From Geodermatophilus siccatus (GTDB lineage Bacteria > Actinomycetota > Actinomycetes > Mycobacteriales > Geodermatophilaceae): a stretch of 64,000 bases of DNA. The notes below the pieces were generated by a model, which saw only the letters and a list, made by a program, of their open reading frames with translations, was not told where the DNA came from and made no database searches. The stretch is taken from the NCBI RefSeq assembly GCF_900103785.1, contig NZ_FNHE01000012.1, forward strand, positions 62,001 through 126,000, given 5' to 3'. Position 1 is the stretch's first letter. The number at the start of each line of letters is the position of its first letter. The position numbers were made by a program, and so were the translations under genes. Of this stretch, positions 31,041 to 40,058 are shown in pieces.

Positions 31041-32441
31041 TCAACCCGCCAGCAGCTCCAGCAGCCGGACACGGTCCGGGCCGGGCGTGGGCCGAGGCGG
31101 CGGGGTGTCGGCGAACCGCTCGAGCCGCTCCTGCATCCCCGGGCGGGACAGCACCTCCTGCGGGAGCGCGAGGCAGGTGACCATCTCGATGAGCCCGCGG
31201 AACACCTCGGCGTCGTACATGGCCGCGGTGAGCAGGCGGACCTGTTCGGGGTCGGGTGGCTGCGGCTGCCTCCCGGCACGGAACGCGTCCATCTCGGCGA
31301 TCCGGGCGCGGTCGGCGGCGATCTGGTTGCGGTAGAACGGCGTCACCTCGCGTTCGGTGGCCTCGTCGAAGGCGCGGACCAGCTCTTCCGGGTCGCCGAG
31401 GTGATGCCGCACCACCGCCCGCAGGAGCTGGGCATGGATCGCGCCGATGGAGATCCCCTTGCCGGCCGAGGGGTTGGTGCAGGCCCAGGCGTCGCCGACC
31501 GCGACGTACCCGGTCACCACGGGCTCTCCGTCCACGACGGTGCGCCGGTAGCAGTCGAGGACGCCGGCCATCGCCAGCACGCCGGTGATCGGCTCTCCGT
31601 CCAGCCAGTGCGCCTGGAGCGGGCAGGCGGCCACCACGCGGTCGAACGTCGCCGGGTCACGGAGCGCCTTCAGCGGGGTGTCCCGGGTCGCCCCGAAGAG
31701 CGTCACGGACCAGGTGGAGTTGTCACCGGCCAGGGTGAGGACGGAGAAGCTCCCGACGGGGGCCAGCTGCCGGCCGATCCGCCGCGGCAGCTCCGGCCCG
31801 GTGAAGTACCGGGTGTAGTAGACGAAGCCGCTGTCCTCGGACTCGATCCGCAGGGGGCGGGCGCCGAGCGCCTCGAGCCAGGTGGGTCCCCGCGTCCGCC
31901 GGCCGGTCGCGTCGACCACCAGGTCGGCGGCGATGTCCTCGCCCGTCGAGGTGCGGACCCCGACGACGTGGGGGACTCCGTCCAGCACCGACCGACCCGC
32001 CACCAGGCCGGTGACCCGGACGCCGCGACGCAGGTCCAGGCGCGGGTGCTCCTCCGCCGCGGCCGCGACGACCGCCTCGGTCACCGGGCGCCGGCCGGTC
32101 ACGAAGCGGATGCGGTCGTCGTCCTCCCGCGGAGCCCGGTCCTCGATCGATGGCGGCAGTGGGTCGAGGTAGTCGACCCAGGTGCAGCCGGCGGCCAACA
32201 GCCGGTCGGTGAGCTCGGGCAGCTCCGTGTCCGCCACGGCGCGGAAGCAGGAGAACAGGCTGTGCGGCTGGCGGAACTGGGCGACCCCCGCCCGCCTCCA
32301 GCCGTCCCACGCCTCTGCCGGCGTCCCCGGTGGGTCGGCGGGGTCCGGCTCGAGGACCGTCACGTCGTGCCCGTCCTCGGCCAGCATCAGGCCCGCGCAC
32401 AGGCCGATGACCCCACCACCGCACACCACGATCGCGGCCAT
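31041..32441 (-). CDS. FAD-dependent monooxygenase-type oxidoreductase
   Basis: ATG 32441 begins MAAIVVCGGGVIGLCAGLMLAEDGHDVTVLEPD, an FAD-binding Rossmann fold with GxGxxG variant CGGGVIGL. Further motifs: DLVVDATGRRTRGPTWL (the GD-like DAxG), YVAVGDAWACTNPSAGKGISIGAIHAQLL (second FAD-binding motif GDA...P). Length 466 aa fits the p-hydroxybenzoate hydroxylase/geranylgeranyl reductase superfamily. No partner reductase or pathway genes are adjacent, so the substrate is unknown. Cytosolic. Confidence 0.8.
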   Translation of the reverse strand: MAAIVVCGGGVIGLCAGLMLAEDGHDVTVLEPDPADPPGTPAEAWDGWRRAGVAQFRQPHSLFSCFRAVADTELPELTDRLLAAGCTWVDYLDPLPPSIEDRAPREDDDRIRFVTGRRPVTEAVVAAAAEEHPRLDLRRGVRVTGLVAGRSVLDGVPHVVGVRTSTGEDIAADLVVDATGRRTRGPTWLEALGARPLRIESEDSGFVYYTRYFTGPELPRRIGRQLAPVGSFSVLTLAGDNSTWSVTLFGATRDTPLKALRDPATFDRVVAACPLQAHWLDGEPITGVLAMAGVLDCYRRTVVDGEPVVTGYVAVGDAWACTNPSAGKGISIGAIHAQLLRAVVRHHLGDPEELVRAFDEATEREVTPFYRNQIAADRARIAEMDAFRAGRQPQPPDPEQVRLLTAAMYDAEVFRGLIEMVTCLALPQEVLSRPGMQERLERFADTPPPRPTPGPDRVRLLELLAG

Positions 32442-32558
32442 GCCGACCTCCCGGGTCCGCCGGGGACGCTGCCACCGGGTCCGGGAGACGGACAGGGCCG
32501 GAAGCCTCCGCAGGGACCGAGGCGCCGCGACCCGCTGCCTCCTGGCCCCGGGCCTCGT

Positions 32559-32626
32559 CGATCATGGGCTCGTTGCTGCTTGGCGCGGCGTGTCGTCGCG
32601 TGTCGCCGGCAACAACCCCGTGATCG
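32559..32626. repeat. REP-like imperfect palindrome
   Basis: CGATCATGGGCTCGTTGCTG at 32559-32578 pairs with 32607-32626 (GCAACAACCCCGTGATCG at its end), 17 of 20 positions matching with GC-rich interior GGCGCGGCGTG/TCGTCGCGTGTC. Such GATCA-GGG-GTTGTTGC palindromes look like the short dispersed intergenic repeats of high-GC actinobacteria. It lies in the gap between the diguanylate cyclase and FAD genes and no second copy is seen in this window. Confidence 0.5.
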
Positions 32627-32658
32627 GCCGGCGGGGACGAGTGGCCGGACCGGCGGCG

Positions 32659-33588
32659 TCAGGCGCCCCACTTGCGGCGCTTCTCGCGGTAGAGGTCGGC
32701 GTCGGCGCGGACCAGCAGGTCGGCCACGGTGTCGCCGGGCCGGGCGGTCGCCGTCCCGGCCGACCAGGCCGCGGGGTGGGCGGCGTGCAGCCGGGCGAGC
32801 AGGTCCGCGGCGCGGGTGGCGTCGGTGCCGGGCAGGCTGAGCACGAACTCGTCGCCGCCGTAGCGGCCCAGCAGGTCCGACAGCCGCAGCCGCGCGCTCC
32901 ACGCGGTGGCCAGTTCCTGCAGCAGGGCGTCGCCGGCGCGGTGCCCCGCCTGGTCGTTGACCGCCTTGAAGTCGTCGAGGTCGATGAGCACCACCGTGAA
33001 CGGCTCGTCCCCGCGCAGCGCGTGCGCCAGGCCGCGGTCGGCCGCCGCCTGCCAGGCGCGCCGGTTGGCCAGCCCGGTCAGCGGGTCGGTGGCCGCGGCC
33101 CGGTGCAGGTCGCCGGAGATGCGCGACTGCACCTCGGTGAGGACGACGACGGTGACCACCGCGGTCAGCCACAGGGGCAGGTACCCGGTGGGCGCCGCAG
33201 CGACGGCACCGGCCGTGGTGAGTGCCAGCAGCACCCCGACGTGGACCCGCGCCGCCCGGCGCGGGAAGAAGTGCCCGCTGAAGACGCCGACCGACACCAT
33301 CGCCGGCCCCAGCCCGACGATCCCCACCGCGGTCGCCGCGCGCCAGGTGAGCAGGCCCAGTGCCGCAGAGGCCACCAGGACCGCTGCGTGCAGCGCCCAC
33401 GGCCCCAGCCGGTCACGACCCAGCCACAGCACGAGCGACCCGGCGGCGGCCAGCGCGGCCAGGCCCCACAGCAGTGCGACCGGCGACCGGTCGGACACCG
33501 GCACCAGCGCCCCCACGGCGCACAGCACCGCGCCCACTGCGTACAGCAGTGAGAGCAGGGCGAAGCCGCCCGGCCTGAGCGTGTGCAT
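32659..33588 (-). CDS. Membrane-bound diguanylate cyclase
   Basis: Start ATG 33588 with a GGGGGAC site eight bases before it; longer in-frame starts lack hydrophobic N-termini. The 309-aa protein has about six helices in residues 10-165 and a C-terminal GGDEF domain: DPLTGLANRRAWQ, VLIDLDDFKAVNDQAGHRAGDALLQELA, RYGGDEFVLSLPG. The active-site GGDEF is canonical and an inhibitory I-site RLSD lies exactly five residues upstream, so it should make c-di-GMP with feedback inhibition. No EAL partner nearby. The membrane part is not a recognised sensor domain. Confidence 0.88.
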   Translation of the reverse strand: MHTLRPGGFALLSLLYAVGAVLCAVGALVPVSDRSPVALLWGLAALAAAGSLVLWLGRDRLGPWALHAAVLVASAALGLLTWRAATAVGIVGLGPAMVSVGVFSGHFFPRRAARVHVGVLLALTTAGAVAAAPTGYLPLWLTAVVTVVVLTEVQSRISGDLHRAAATDPLTGLANRRAWQAAADRGLAHALRGDEPFTVVLIDLDDFKAVNDQAGHRAGDALLQELATAWSARLRLSDLLGRYGGDEFVLSLPGTDATRAADLLARLHAAHPAAWSAGTATARPGDTVADLLVRADADLYREKRRKWGA

Positions 33589-33733
33589 GGGTCCCCCGTT
33601 CGTCCGGGCCAGGATCAGCTGCCCCGACGACGCCCCGCAGCGTTGCGGAACCGACCCGACCCGATGGGGGGAGCCCTCGCCGCCCGACCGGGGGAGGCCG
33701 GGCTCACTCCGTGTCACCCTCCGGTGTCGGCCG

Positions 33734-34702
33734 TCACCCGCCGGTGAGTTCGGTCGGCACGGTGATGACGTCGACCATCGCCCCGCGGCGGTGCACGGTC
33801 ACCGGCAGGGGCCGGCCGATCGCCTCGTCGAACAGCAGCCGCTGCAGGCTCTGCGCCTCGGCGACCGGTCGCCGTCCCGCCTCGAGCACCAGGTCACCGG
33901 CCTTGAGCCCGGCCCGGTCGGCCGGTGAGCCGGGGACGACGTCGACGATCCGCAGCCCCCGCCGCCGCCCCGTGCGCTCGGCCAGCGCCGCCGGCAGCGG
34001 AGCGGGCGTGCTGACCAGGCCGAGGTAGGCGCGGCGCACCCGGCCGTCGCGCACCAGCGCGTCGACGATCCGCCGGGTGGTGTCGTTGACCGGCACCGCG
34101 AGGCCCAGCCCCCAGCCGGCGACGGCGGTGTTGACCCCGACCACCCGGCCGGCGGAGTCGGCCAGCGCCCCGCCGGAGTTGCCGGGGTTGAGCGCGGCGT
34201 CGGTCTGGATGACGTCCTCCACCACGCGGGCGGTGCGCCCGTCGCGGGTGGGCAGCGACCGGCCCAGACCGCTGACCACGCCCGCGGTCACCGAGCCGGC
34301 CAGCCCCAGCGGGTTGCCGACCGCGACCACCAGCTGGCCGACCCGCAGGGTCGCGGCGTCCCCGAGCTGCGCCGGCGGGGGAGTGGCGTCCCGCGCCCGG
34401 ACGACGGCGAGGTCCGACAGCGGGTCGGCGCCCACGACGTCGACCGCGGTCTCGCTGCCGTCGGCGAACACCGCCCTCCCTGTGCGGGACCGCCCGACGA
34501 CGTGGGCGTTGGTCAGCATCAGCCCCTCGCCCGGGACGACGACCGCCGAGCCCGCGCCACCGCCGCCCCCGGGCGCGGTCACCTGCAGCGCGGCGACGTG
34601 CGGGGTGAGCTCGGCGGCGACGGCGGTGACCACCTGCGAGTAGGCGTCCAGCGCCGCCTCGTCGACGGGGCGCGAGGTGTCCGGCTCCGGCAGCACGCCC
34701 AT
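33734..34702 (-). CDS. HtrA-like trypsin-family protease with PDZ domain
   Basis: ATG 34702 follows GAGGAGG. The 322-aa protein has the full triad: His67 in LTNAHVVGR, Asp97 in DPLSDLAVVRARD and Ser176 in LNPGNSGGALAD, then a PDZ domain (about 225-315; RIVDVVPGSPADRAGLKAGDLVLEAGRRP). Usual actinobacterial HtrA proteins carry a membrane anchor; here there is no signal peptide or transmembrane segment, so it may be cytosolic. Divergent from amylosucrase with a CGATTAC-CGATTAC direct repeat in the gap. Confidence 0.88.
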   Translation of the reverse strand: MGVLPEPDTSRPVDEAALDAYSQVVTAVAAELTPHVAALQVTAPGGGGGAGSAVVVPGEGLMLTNAHVVGRSRTGRAVFADGSETAVDVVGADPLSDLAVVRARDATPPPAQLGDAATLRVGQLVVAVGNPLGLAGSVTAGVVSGLGRSLPTRDGRTARVVEDVIQTDAALNPGNSGGALADSAGRVVGVNTAVAGWGLGLAVPVNDTTRRIVDALVRDGRVRRAYLGLVSTPAPLPAALAERTGRRRGLRIVDVVPGSPADRAGLKAGDLVLEAGRRPVAEAQSLQRLLFDEAIGRPLPVTVHRRGAMVDVITVPTELTGG

Positions 34703-34805
34703 GGCGCACCTCCTCGATTACGCGATTACACGTCCAGTGAACCCCCGGGCGGAGACCTGTGGGAGCGGTCATGCCGTGGGCGAACGGCGGCCCGATACTG
34801 GCCCG

Positions 34806-36791
34806 GTGACGATCCCGGCGATCATCCCCGCGGCGGTGCGCCGAGCAGCGGCGGAGCAGGCGTGGCAGCAGCTGCGGCCGGAGGTGGCGGCCGAGGCCGT
34901 CGCGGCCCTGGGCCCGGCCGAGGGCGATGCGTTCCTCGCCCGCGCCGACCTCGCGCTCCACGACGTCCACGAGCCGCTGGCCACCCTCTACGGGGAGGCG
35001 GCCGACGAGCTCCTCGCCCGCGCGCTGCGCACCGCCCTGGCCGCCGCGGTCGAGCGCCCCGAGCAGCTGCGCCGCATCGACCGGCGCCGCGAGGTCGACC
35101 CGGCGTGGTTCCAGCGCTCCCGCGTGCAGGGCTACGTCTGCTACGTGGACCGGTTCTGCGGCACCCTCGACCGGCTGCCGGAACACCTCGACCACCTCGC
35201 CGAGCTCGGCACCACCTACCTGCACCTCATGCCGCTGCTGCAGCCGCGGCCGGGGGAGAACGACGGCGGCTACGCGGTGGCGGACTACCGCGCGGTCGAC
35301 CCCCGGCTGGGCACGATGGCCGACCTCGAGGAGGTCGCCACGGCGCTGCACGACCGGGGCATGGCGCTGTGCATCGACCTGGTGCTCAACCACACCGCCC
35401 GCGAGCACGCCTGGGCGCAGGGCTGGCTGGCCGGCGACCCCGCGTACGCCGGCTTCTACACGGCCTTCCCCGACCGGACGCTGCCCGACGCCTACGACGC
35501 GACGATCCCCGAGGTCTTTCCCGACCGGGCGCCGGGCTCGTTCAGCTGGGTGCCGGAGGCCTGCGGCGGTGCGGGCGGCTGGGTCTGGACGACGTTCTGG
35601 CCGTACCAGTGGGACCTGGACTACGCCAACCCCGAGGTCACCCTGGCGATGCTCGGGGAGATCACCTGGCTGGCCAACCGCGGCGTCGACGTCTTCCGGA
35701 TGGACGCCGTCCCGTTCATGTGGAAGCGGCTGGGCACCAGCTGCCAGAACCAGCCCGAGGGGCACAGCCTGCTGCAGCTGCTGCACGCGCTGACCCGGCT
35801 GGCCGCCCCCGGAGTCATCTTCAAGGCGGAGGCGATCGTCTCGCCCGACGACCTCGTGGGCTACCTCGGCGGGCACGACCGCTACCGGCCCGAGTGCGAG
35901 CTGGCCTACCACAACCAGCTCATGGTGCTGCTGTGGAGCAGCCTGGCCACCGGCGACGTCCGGCTGGCCCGGCAGTCGCTGCGCCGGATGCGGCCGATCC
36001 CGCCGAGCGCCACCTGGTGCACCTACGTGCGCGGCCACGACGACATCGGCTGGGCGGTCGCCGACGAGGACGCCGCCGCGGTCGGCCTCGACGGCTTCGC
36101 GCACCGCCGCTTCCTCAACGACTTCTACGCCGGCCGCTTCCCCGGCTCCTTCGCCCGGGGCGCGCTGTTCCAGGAGAACGAGGTCACCGGCGACGCCCGG
36201 GTCTCCGGCTCCGCCGCGTCCCTGTGCGGCATCGAGGCCGCGCTCGCGGACGGCGACGACGCCGCGCTGGACGCCGGGGTCCGCCGGCTGGTGCTGCTGT
36301 ACTCGGTCGCCTACGCGTACGGCGGGATCCCCCTGCTGTACATGGGCGACGAGCTGGCCCTGCGCAACGACGCCGGCTACCTGGCCGACCCCGCGCTCGC
36401 CCCGGACAACCGCTGGATGCACCGCCCGCCGATGGACTGGGACGCCGCCGCCCGCCGCCGCGACCCGGCGACCCTCGAGGGCCGGGTGTGGCAGGAGGTC
36501 CGCCGGCTGGGCGAGGTGCGCCGCGCGCAGCTGGCGCTGCGCGGCGGGGTCGAGTCGACGGTGGTGGACGCCGGCAGCGACGCCGTCCTGGTCTGGCGGC
36601 GCAAGCACCCGCGCAGCGGCGCCTTCGTCGGGCTGGCCAACTTCTCGCCGTCGCCCCAGGCCGTGGACGCCGACACCGTCACCGGCTTCGGCAGCTTCGA
36701 GCAGGTGCACGGCAGCGACGGCGTCCTCCCGGTGCGCGACGGCCGGGTCGTCGTCCCCGGGCTCGGCTTCGCCTGGTACGCCGAGCCGTGA
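34806..36791 (+). CDS. ams: Amylosucrase (GH13)
   Basis: GTG 34806 gives 661 residues, close to the 640-660 of amylosucrases. GH13 regions are clear: ALCIDLVLNHTA, nucleophile Asp300 in VFRMDAVPFMWK, acid/base Glu342 in VIFKAEAIVSP, and Asp412 of YVRGHDDIGW. DRFCGTLDRLPEHLDHLAELGTTYLHLMPLLQPRPGENDGGYAVADYRAVDPRLG is the N-terminal signature of the subfamily, and WNH-like QPEGHSLLQLLHALTRLAAPG also matches. The enzyme uses sucrose to build alpha-1,4-glucan, releasing fructose. It overlaps the GCS2 gene by 4 bp and is divergent from HtrA. Confidence 0.93.
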   Translation: MTIPAIIPAAVRRAAAEQAWQQLRPEVAAEAVAALGPAEGDAFLARADLALHDVHEPLATLYGEAADELLARALRTALAAAVERPEQLRRIDRRREVDPAWFQRSRVQGYVCYVDRFCGTLDRLPEHLDHLAELGTTYLHLMPLLQPRPGENDGGYAVADYRAVDPRLGTMADLEEVATALHDRGMALCIDLVLNHTAREHAWAQGWLAGDPAYAGFYTAFPDRTLPDAYDATIPEVFPDRAPGSFSWVPEACGGAGGWVWTTFWPYQWDLDYANPEVTLAMLGEITWLANRGVDVFRMDAVPFMWKRLGTSCQNQPEGHSLLQLLHALTRLAAPGVIFKAEAIVSPDDLVGYLGGHDRYRPECELAYHNQLMVLLWSSLATGDVRLARQSLRRMRPIPPSATWCTYVRGHDDIGWAVADEDAAAVGLDGFAHRRFLNDFYAGRFPGSFARGALFQENEVTGDARVSGSAASLCGIEAALADGDDAALDAGVRRLVLLYSVAYAYGGIPLLYMGDELALRNDAGYLADPALAPDNRWMHRPPMDWDAAARRRDPATLEGRVWQEVRRLGEVRRAQLALRGGVESTVVDAGSDAVLVWRRKHPRSGAFVGLANFSPSPQAVDADTVTGFGSFEQVHGSDGVLPVRDGRVVVPGLGFAWYAEP

Positions 36792-37933
36792 CCGGGCCGA
36801 CGGTGCCTCCCGGCCACCCGCCCCCGACCACCGCCGGGGCCACCGTCGGCGTCGAGGAGGAGTTCCACCTCGTCGACCCCGACACCCTCGCGCTCACCCC
36901 GAGCGCGACGGTCGTGCGGGCCGCCCTCGCCGGCGACGCGGGGGAGCACGTCCACCCCGAGATCGTCACCACGCAGCTGGAGACCTCCACCGGGGTCTGC
37001 ACCACGCTGGCCGAGCTGCGCGCCCAGCTGGCCGCCACCCGCGCCGAGGCCGTGTCGGCCGCCGCCCGCGACGGGCTGGTGCCGTTCCCCGCCTCCACCC
37101 ACCCCTTCGGCACCTGGCGCGAGCAGCGGATCACCGGCGCACCCCGGTACGAGGCGATGGTCGAGCGCTGGGGCGGGCTGGCCGACCGGCAGGACATCTG
37201 CGGCTGCCACGTGCACGTCGGCGTCCCCGACCTCGGGACGGCGGTGGCGGTGATGGACCGCGCCCGCCCCCACCTGCCGGTGCTGCTCGCGATGACCGGC
37301 AGCTCGCCCTTCCACGACGGCGCGGACACCGGCTACGAGTCCTGGCGCACGCTGTGGTGGTCGCACTGGCCCAACGCCGGGCCCCCGGAGCCGATGGGCA
37401 CCGAGCAGCGGTTCCGCGAGGTCCTCGACGGGCTGGTGCGCTCCGGTCTCGTCGAGGACGGCCGGCACCTGTACTGGGACGTGCGGCCGTCCGCGCGCTG
37501 GCCGACGCTGGAGTTCCGGCTGGCCGACGTCTGCACCGACCTCGACGCCGCCGTCCTGCACGCCGCGCTGGTCCGCTCGCTGGTGCGGGTGCTCGCCGGT
37601 CGCGCGGAGCGCGCCGAGCCGGTCCCCGAGGCGCGCCCCGAGCTGCTGCGCGCCGCCCGCTGGCGGGCCGCCCGCGACGGGCTGCGCGGCGAGCTGTTCG
37701 ACCCGGTGCGCGGCGAGCCCGTCGCCGCGCGGCACGCCGTCGACGCGCTGGTCGCCGAGCTCGCCGACGACCTGCGCGCGCACGACGAGGAGGACGAGGT
37801 CGCCGCGCTGCTCGACCGGCTGTGGGCACACGGCACGTCGGCCACCCGGCAGCGCGACACCTGGGTCGCCACCCACGACCGCCGGGCGGTGGCCGCCGCG
37901 GTCGTGCGGGACGGCGTCGCCGGCATCGGGTGA
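36788..37933 (+). CDS. Glutamate-cysteine ligase-type (GCS2/YbdK) carboxylate-amine ligase
   Basis: GTG 36788 overlaps the amylosucrase stop. The 381-aa product shows VGVEEEFHLVDPDTLAL (glutamate-site loop, about 20-36), EIVTTQLETSTGVC, GCHVHVGVPD (His/metal site), WWSHWPNAGPPEPMG and WDVRPSARWPTLEFRLADVCTD. YbdK-type enzymes ligate amino acids such as glutamate and cysteine with ATP. In mycothiol organisms this family overlaps the ergothioneine enzyme EgtA, but egtBCD are not here, so the product stays open. Translational coupling to amylosucrase is unexplained. Confidence 0.88.
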   Translation: MTGPTVPPGHPPPTTAGATVGVEEEFHLVDPDTLALTPSATVVRAALAGDAGEHVHPEIVTTQLETSTGVCTTLAELRAQLAATRAEAVSAAARDGLVPFPASTHPFGTWREQRITGAPRYEAMVERWGGLADRQDICGCHVHVGVPDLGTAVAVMDRARPHLPVLLAMTGSSPFHDGADTGYESWRTLWWSHWPNAGPPEPMGTEQRFREVLDGLVRSGLVEDGRHLYWDVRPSARWPTLEFRLADVCTDLDAAVLHAALVRSLVRVLAGRAERAEPVPEARPELLRAARWRAARDGLRGELFDPVRGEPVAARHAVDALVAELADDLRAHDEEDEVAALLDRLWAHGTSATRQRDTWVATHDRRAVAAAVVRDGVAGIG

Positions 37934-37962
37934 GACGAGGCCTCCCGGGGTAGGGGGCGGCC

Positions 37963-38754
37963 ATGACCGAACCGCGACCCCTCGCCCTCGTCACCGGCGC
38001 CTCGAGCGGCATCGGCCTCGAGCTGGCCCGCCAGTTCGCCGAGCACGGCTTCGACCTCGTGGTCAACGCCGAGGACGCCGAGCTCACGACCGCCGCCGAG
38101 CAGCTGCGCGCCGCCGGCACCACGGTGCAGGCGGTGCAGGCCGACCTGCGGGGTGCCGAGGGCGCGCGGGCCGTGTACGACGCGGTGACGGCCACGGGGC
38201 GCCCGCTGGCCGCGGCGGCGCTCAACGCCGGTGTGGGGAAGGGCGGGCCGTTCGTGGACAACCCGCTCGAGGACGAGCTGGCGATCATCGACCTCAACGT
38301 CCGCTCGACCGTCGTCCTGGCCAAGTCCGTGGTCCGGGACATGGCCGCGCGCGGGGAGGGCCGGGTGCTGTTCACCTCGTCGGTCGCCTCGACCATGCCC
38401 GGCCCGTACCAGGCGGTCTACAACGCCTCGAAGTCGTTCGTCCAGTCGTTCGCCGAGGCGCTGGACACCGAGCTGCGCGGCACCGGGGTGACGGTCACCT
38501 CGCTGATGCCCGGCCCCACCGACACCGAGTTCTTCGAGCGCGGCGACCTGACGGACACGAAGCTCGGCCAGGGTCCCAAGGACGACCCGGCCCAGGTCGC
38601 GAGGCAGGGCTTCGAGGCGATGATGAAGGGCGAGACCAAGGTGCTCGGCGGCTCGCTACTGAGCAAGGCCCAGGCCGTGGTCAACTCCGTGCTGCCGGAC
38701 CGGCTGAAGTCCGCCGGCCACGCGAAGATGGCCGAGCCGGGCGGCGCGGAGTAG
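37963..38754 (+). CDS. Short-chain dehydrogenase/reductase
   Basis: The 263-aa SDR from ATG 37963 reads LVTGASSGIGLELARQFAEHGFDLVVNAED, LNAGVGKGGPF, VLFTSSVASTMPGPYQAVYNASKSFVQSFAEALDTELRG: the Ser-Tyr-Lys triad is SSVAS/YNASK. The DLTDTKLGQGPKDDPAQVARQGFEAMMKG tail matches a subgroup often near stress genes. Cofactor probably NADP (basic residue absent; acidic ED after strand 2 suggests NAD). It lies 29 bp after GCS2 and 3 bp before the erythromycin-esterase-like gene, probably the same transcript. Confidence 0.85.
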   Translation: MTEPRPLALVTGASSGIGLELARQFAEHGFDLVVNAEDAELTTAAEQLRAAGTTVQAVQADLRGAEGARAVYDAVTATGRPLAAAALNAGVGKGGPFVDNPLEDELAIIDLNVRSTVVLAKSVVRDMAARGEGRVLFTSSVASTMPGPYQAVYNASKSFVQSFAEALDTELRGTGVTVTSLMPGPTDTEFFERGDLTDTKLGQGPKDDPAQVARQGFEAMMKGETKVLGGSLLSKAQAVVNSVLPDRLKSAGHAKMAEPGGAE

Positions 38755-38757
38755 GCC

Positions 38758-40056
38758 ATGACCGGCGTCCGGGACCTGGCGCTGCCGCTGCGCGACCCCG
38801 CCGACCTCGACCCGGTGCTCGAGCGGGTCGGCGACGCGCGCATCGTGGCGATCGGCGAGGCCAGCCACGGCACCTCCGAGTACTACGCCTGGCGGGCCGC
38901 GCTGACCCGTCGGCTGATCACCGAACGCGGCTTCGGCTTCGTCGCGGTGGAGGGCGACTGGCCCGACTGCCACCGCGTCAACCGGTCGGTCAAGCTGCGG
39001 CCGGGTGCCGACGCCGACCCGCGCGACGCCCTCGACGCCTTCTCCCGCTGGCCGACGTGGATGTGGGCCAACGACGACGTCGTCGCCTTCTGCCGCTGGC
39101 TGCGCGACGTCAACGCCGGGCGCCCGGAGGACGAGCGGGTCGGCTTCTACGGTCTGGACGTCTACAGCCTCTGGGACTCGATGCACGAGCTCGTGGGCTG
39201 GCTGCGGGAGAACGAGCCCGAGCACGCGGAGACCGCGCTCCGGGCGCTGCGCTGCTTCGAGCCCTTCGGGGAGGACGGCGCCGAGTACGCCTTCGCCTCC
39301 CGCTTCGCCCCGACCAGCTGCGAGCAGGCCGTCGTCGACCTGCTGCGCCACCTGTGCGAGGAGCGCGGGCGGCGGGCGGACGAGGACGACCCCGAGGCGC
39401 GCTTCTCCGCCGAGCAGAACGCCGCGGTCGTCGTCGACGCCGAGCGCTACTACCGCGCGATGGTGCGGGGCTCGGCCGAGTCGTGGAACGTGCGTGACGT
39501 GCACATGGCGGACACCCTCGACCGGCTGCTCGCCCACCACGGCACGGGGCCCCACCCGCCCAGGGCCGTCGTCTGGGAGCACAACACCCACATCGGGGAC
39601 GCCCGCGCCACCGACATGGCCGACGCCGGCATGACCAACGTCGGGCAGCTGCTGCGCGAGCGGCACGGCGTCGACGACGTCGTCCTGGTGGGCTTCGGCG
39701 GGTACCGCGGCGGCGTCATCGCCGGGAGCGAGTGGGGCGGGCAGATGCAGCGGATGCCGGTGCCCGAGGCCCGGCCCGGCAGCCTGGAGGCGCTGTTGCA
39801 CGAGGAGGTCGGCCGCGACGCGCTGCTCGTCTGGTCGCGCGACGGCTCCCGGCCGGCCGAGCTCGAGCGCCGGCTGGACCACCGGGCGATCGGCGTCGTC
39901 TACCGGCCCGAGCGGGAGAAGTGGGGGAACTACGTGCCGACCGTGCTGGGGGAGCGCTACGACGCCTTCCTGTACCTGGAGGACACCTCGCCCCTGCAGC
40001 CGCTGCACCTCGAGCGGGCCGACGAGCACGTGCCGCCGCTGGCGCACGCGGTCTAG
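38758..40056 (+). CDS. Erythromycin esterase family protein
   Basis: The 432-aa protein has VAIGEASHGTSEYYAWRAALTRRLITERGF (about 30-59, with the Glu and His essential in EreB-type enzymes), VEGDWPDCHRVNRSVK, and AVVWEHNTHIGDARATDMADAGMTNVGQLLRERHG. The family hydrolyses esters or acts as succinoglycan-type enzyme; many environmental homologues, often near phosphoribosyltransferases, are not antibiotic resistance determinants. No signal peptide. Its C-terminus lacks a fused phosphoribosyltransferase. Encoded in the run amylosucrase-GCS2-SDR-this-esterase, which may be one stress-linked operon. Confidence 0.85.
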   Translation: MTGVRDLALPLRDPADLDPVLERVGDARIVAIGEASHGTSEYYAWRAALTRRLITERGFGFVAVEGDWPDCHRVNRSVKLRPGADADPRDALDAFSRWPTWMWANDDVVAFCRWLRDVNAGRPEDERVGFYGLDVYSLWDSMHELVGWLRENEPEHAETALRALRCFEPFGEDGAEYAFASRFAPTSCEQAVVDLLRHLCEERGRRADEDDPEARFSAEQNAAVVVDAERYYRAMVRGSAESWNVRDVHMADTLDRLLAHHGTGPHPPRAVVWEHNTHIGDARATDMADAGMTNVGQLLRERHGVDDVVLVGFGGYRGGVIAGSEWGGQMQRMPVPEARPGSLEALLHEEVGRDALLVWSRDGSRPAELERRLDHRAIGVVYRPEREKWGNYVPTVLGERYDAFLYLEDTSPLQPLHLERADEHVPPLAHAV

Positions 40057-40058
40057 CG

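Noticed and set aside
38758..40056. Erythromycin resistance gene
   Set aside because: The family is broad and most environmental members lack macrolide activity; nothing in the neighbourhood suggests antibiotic resistance.
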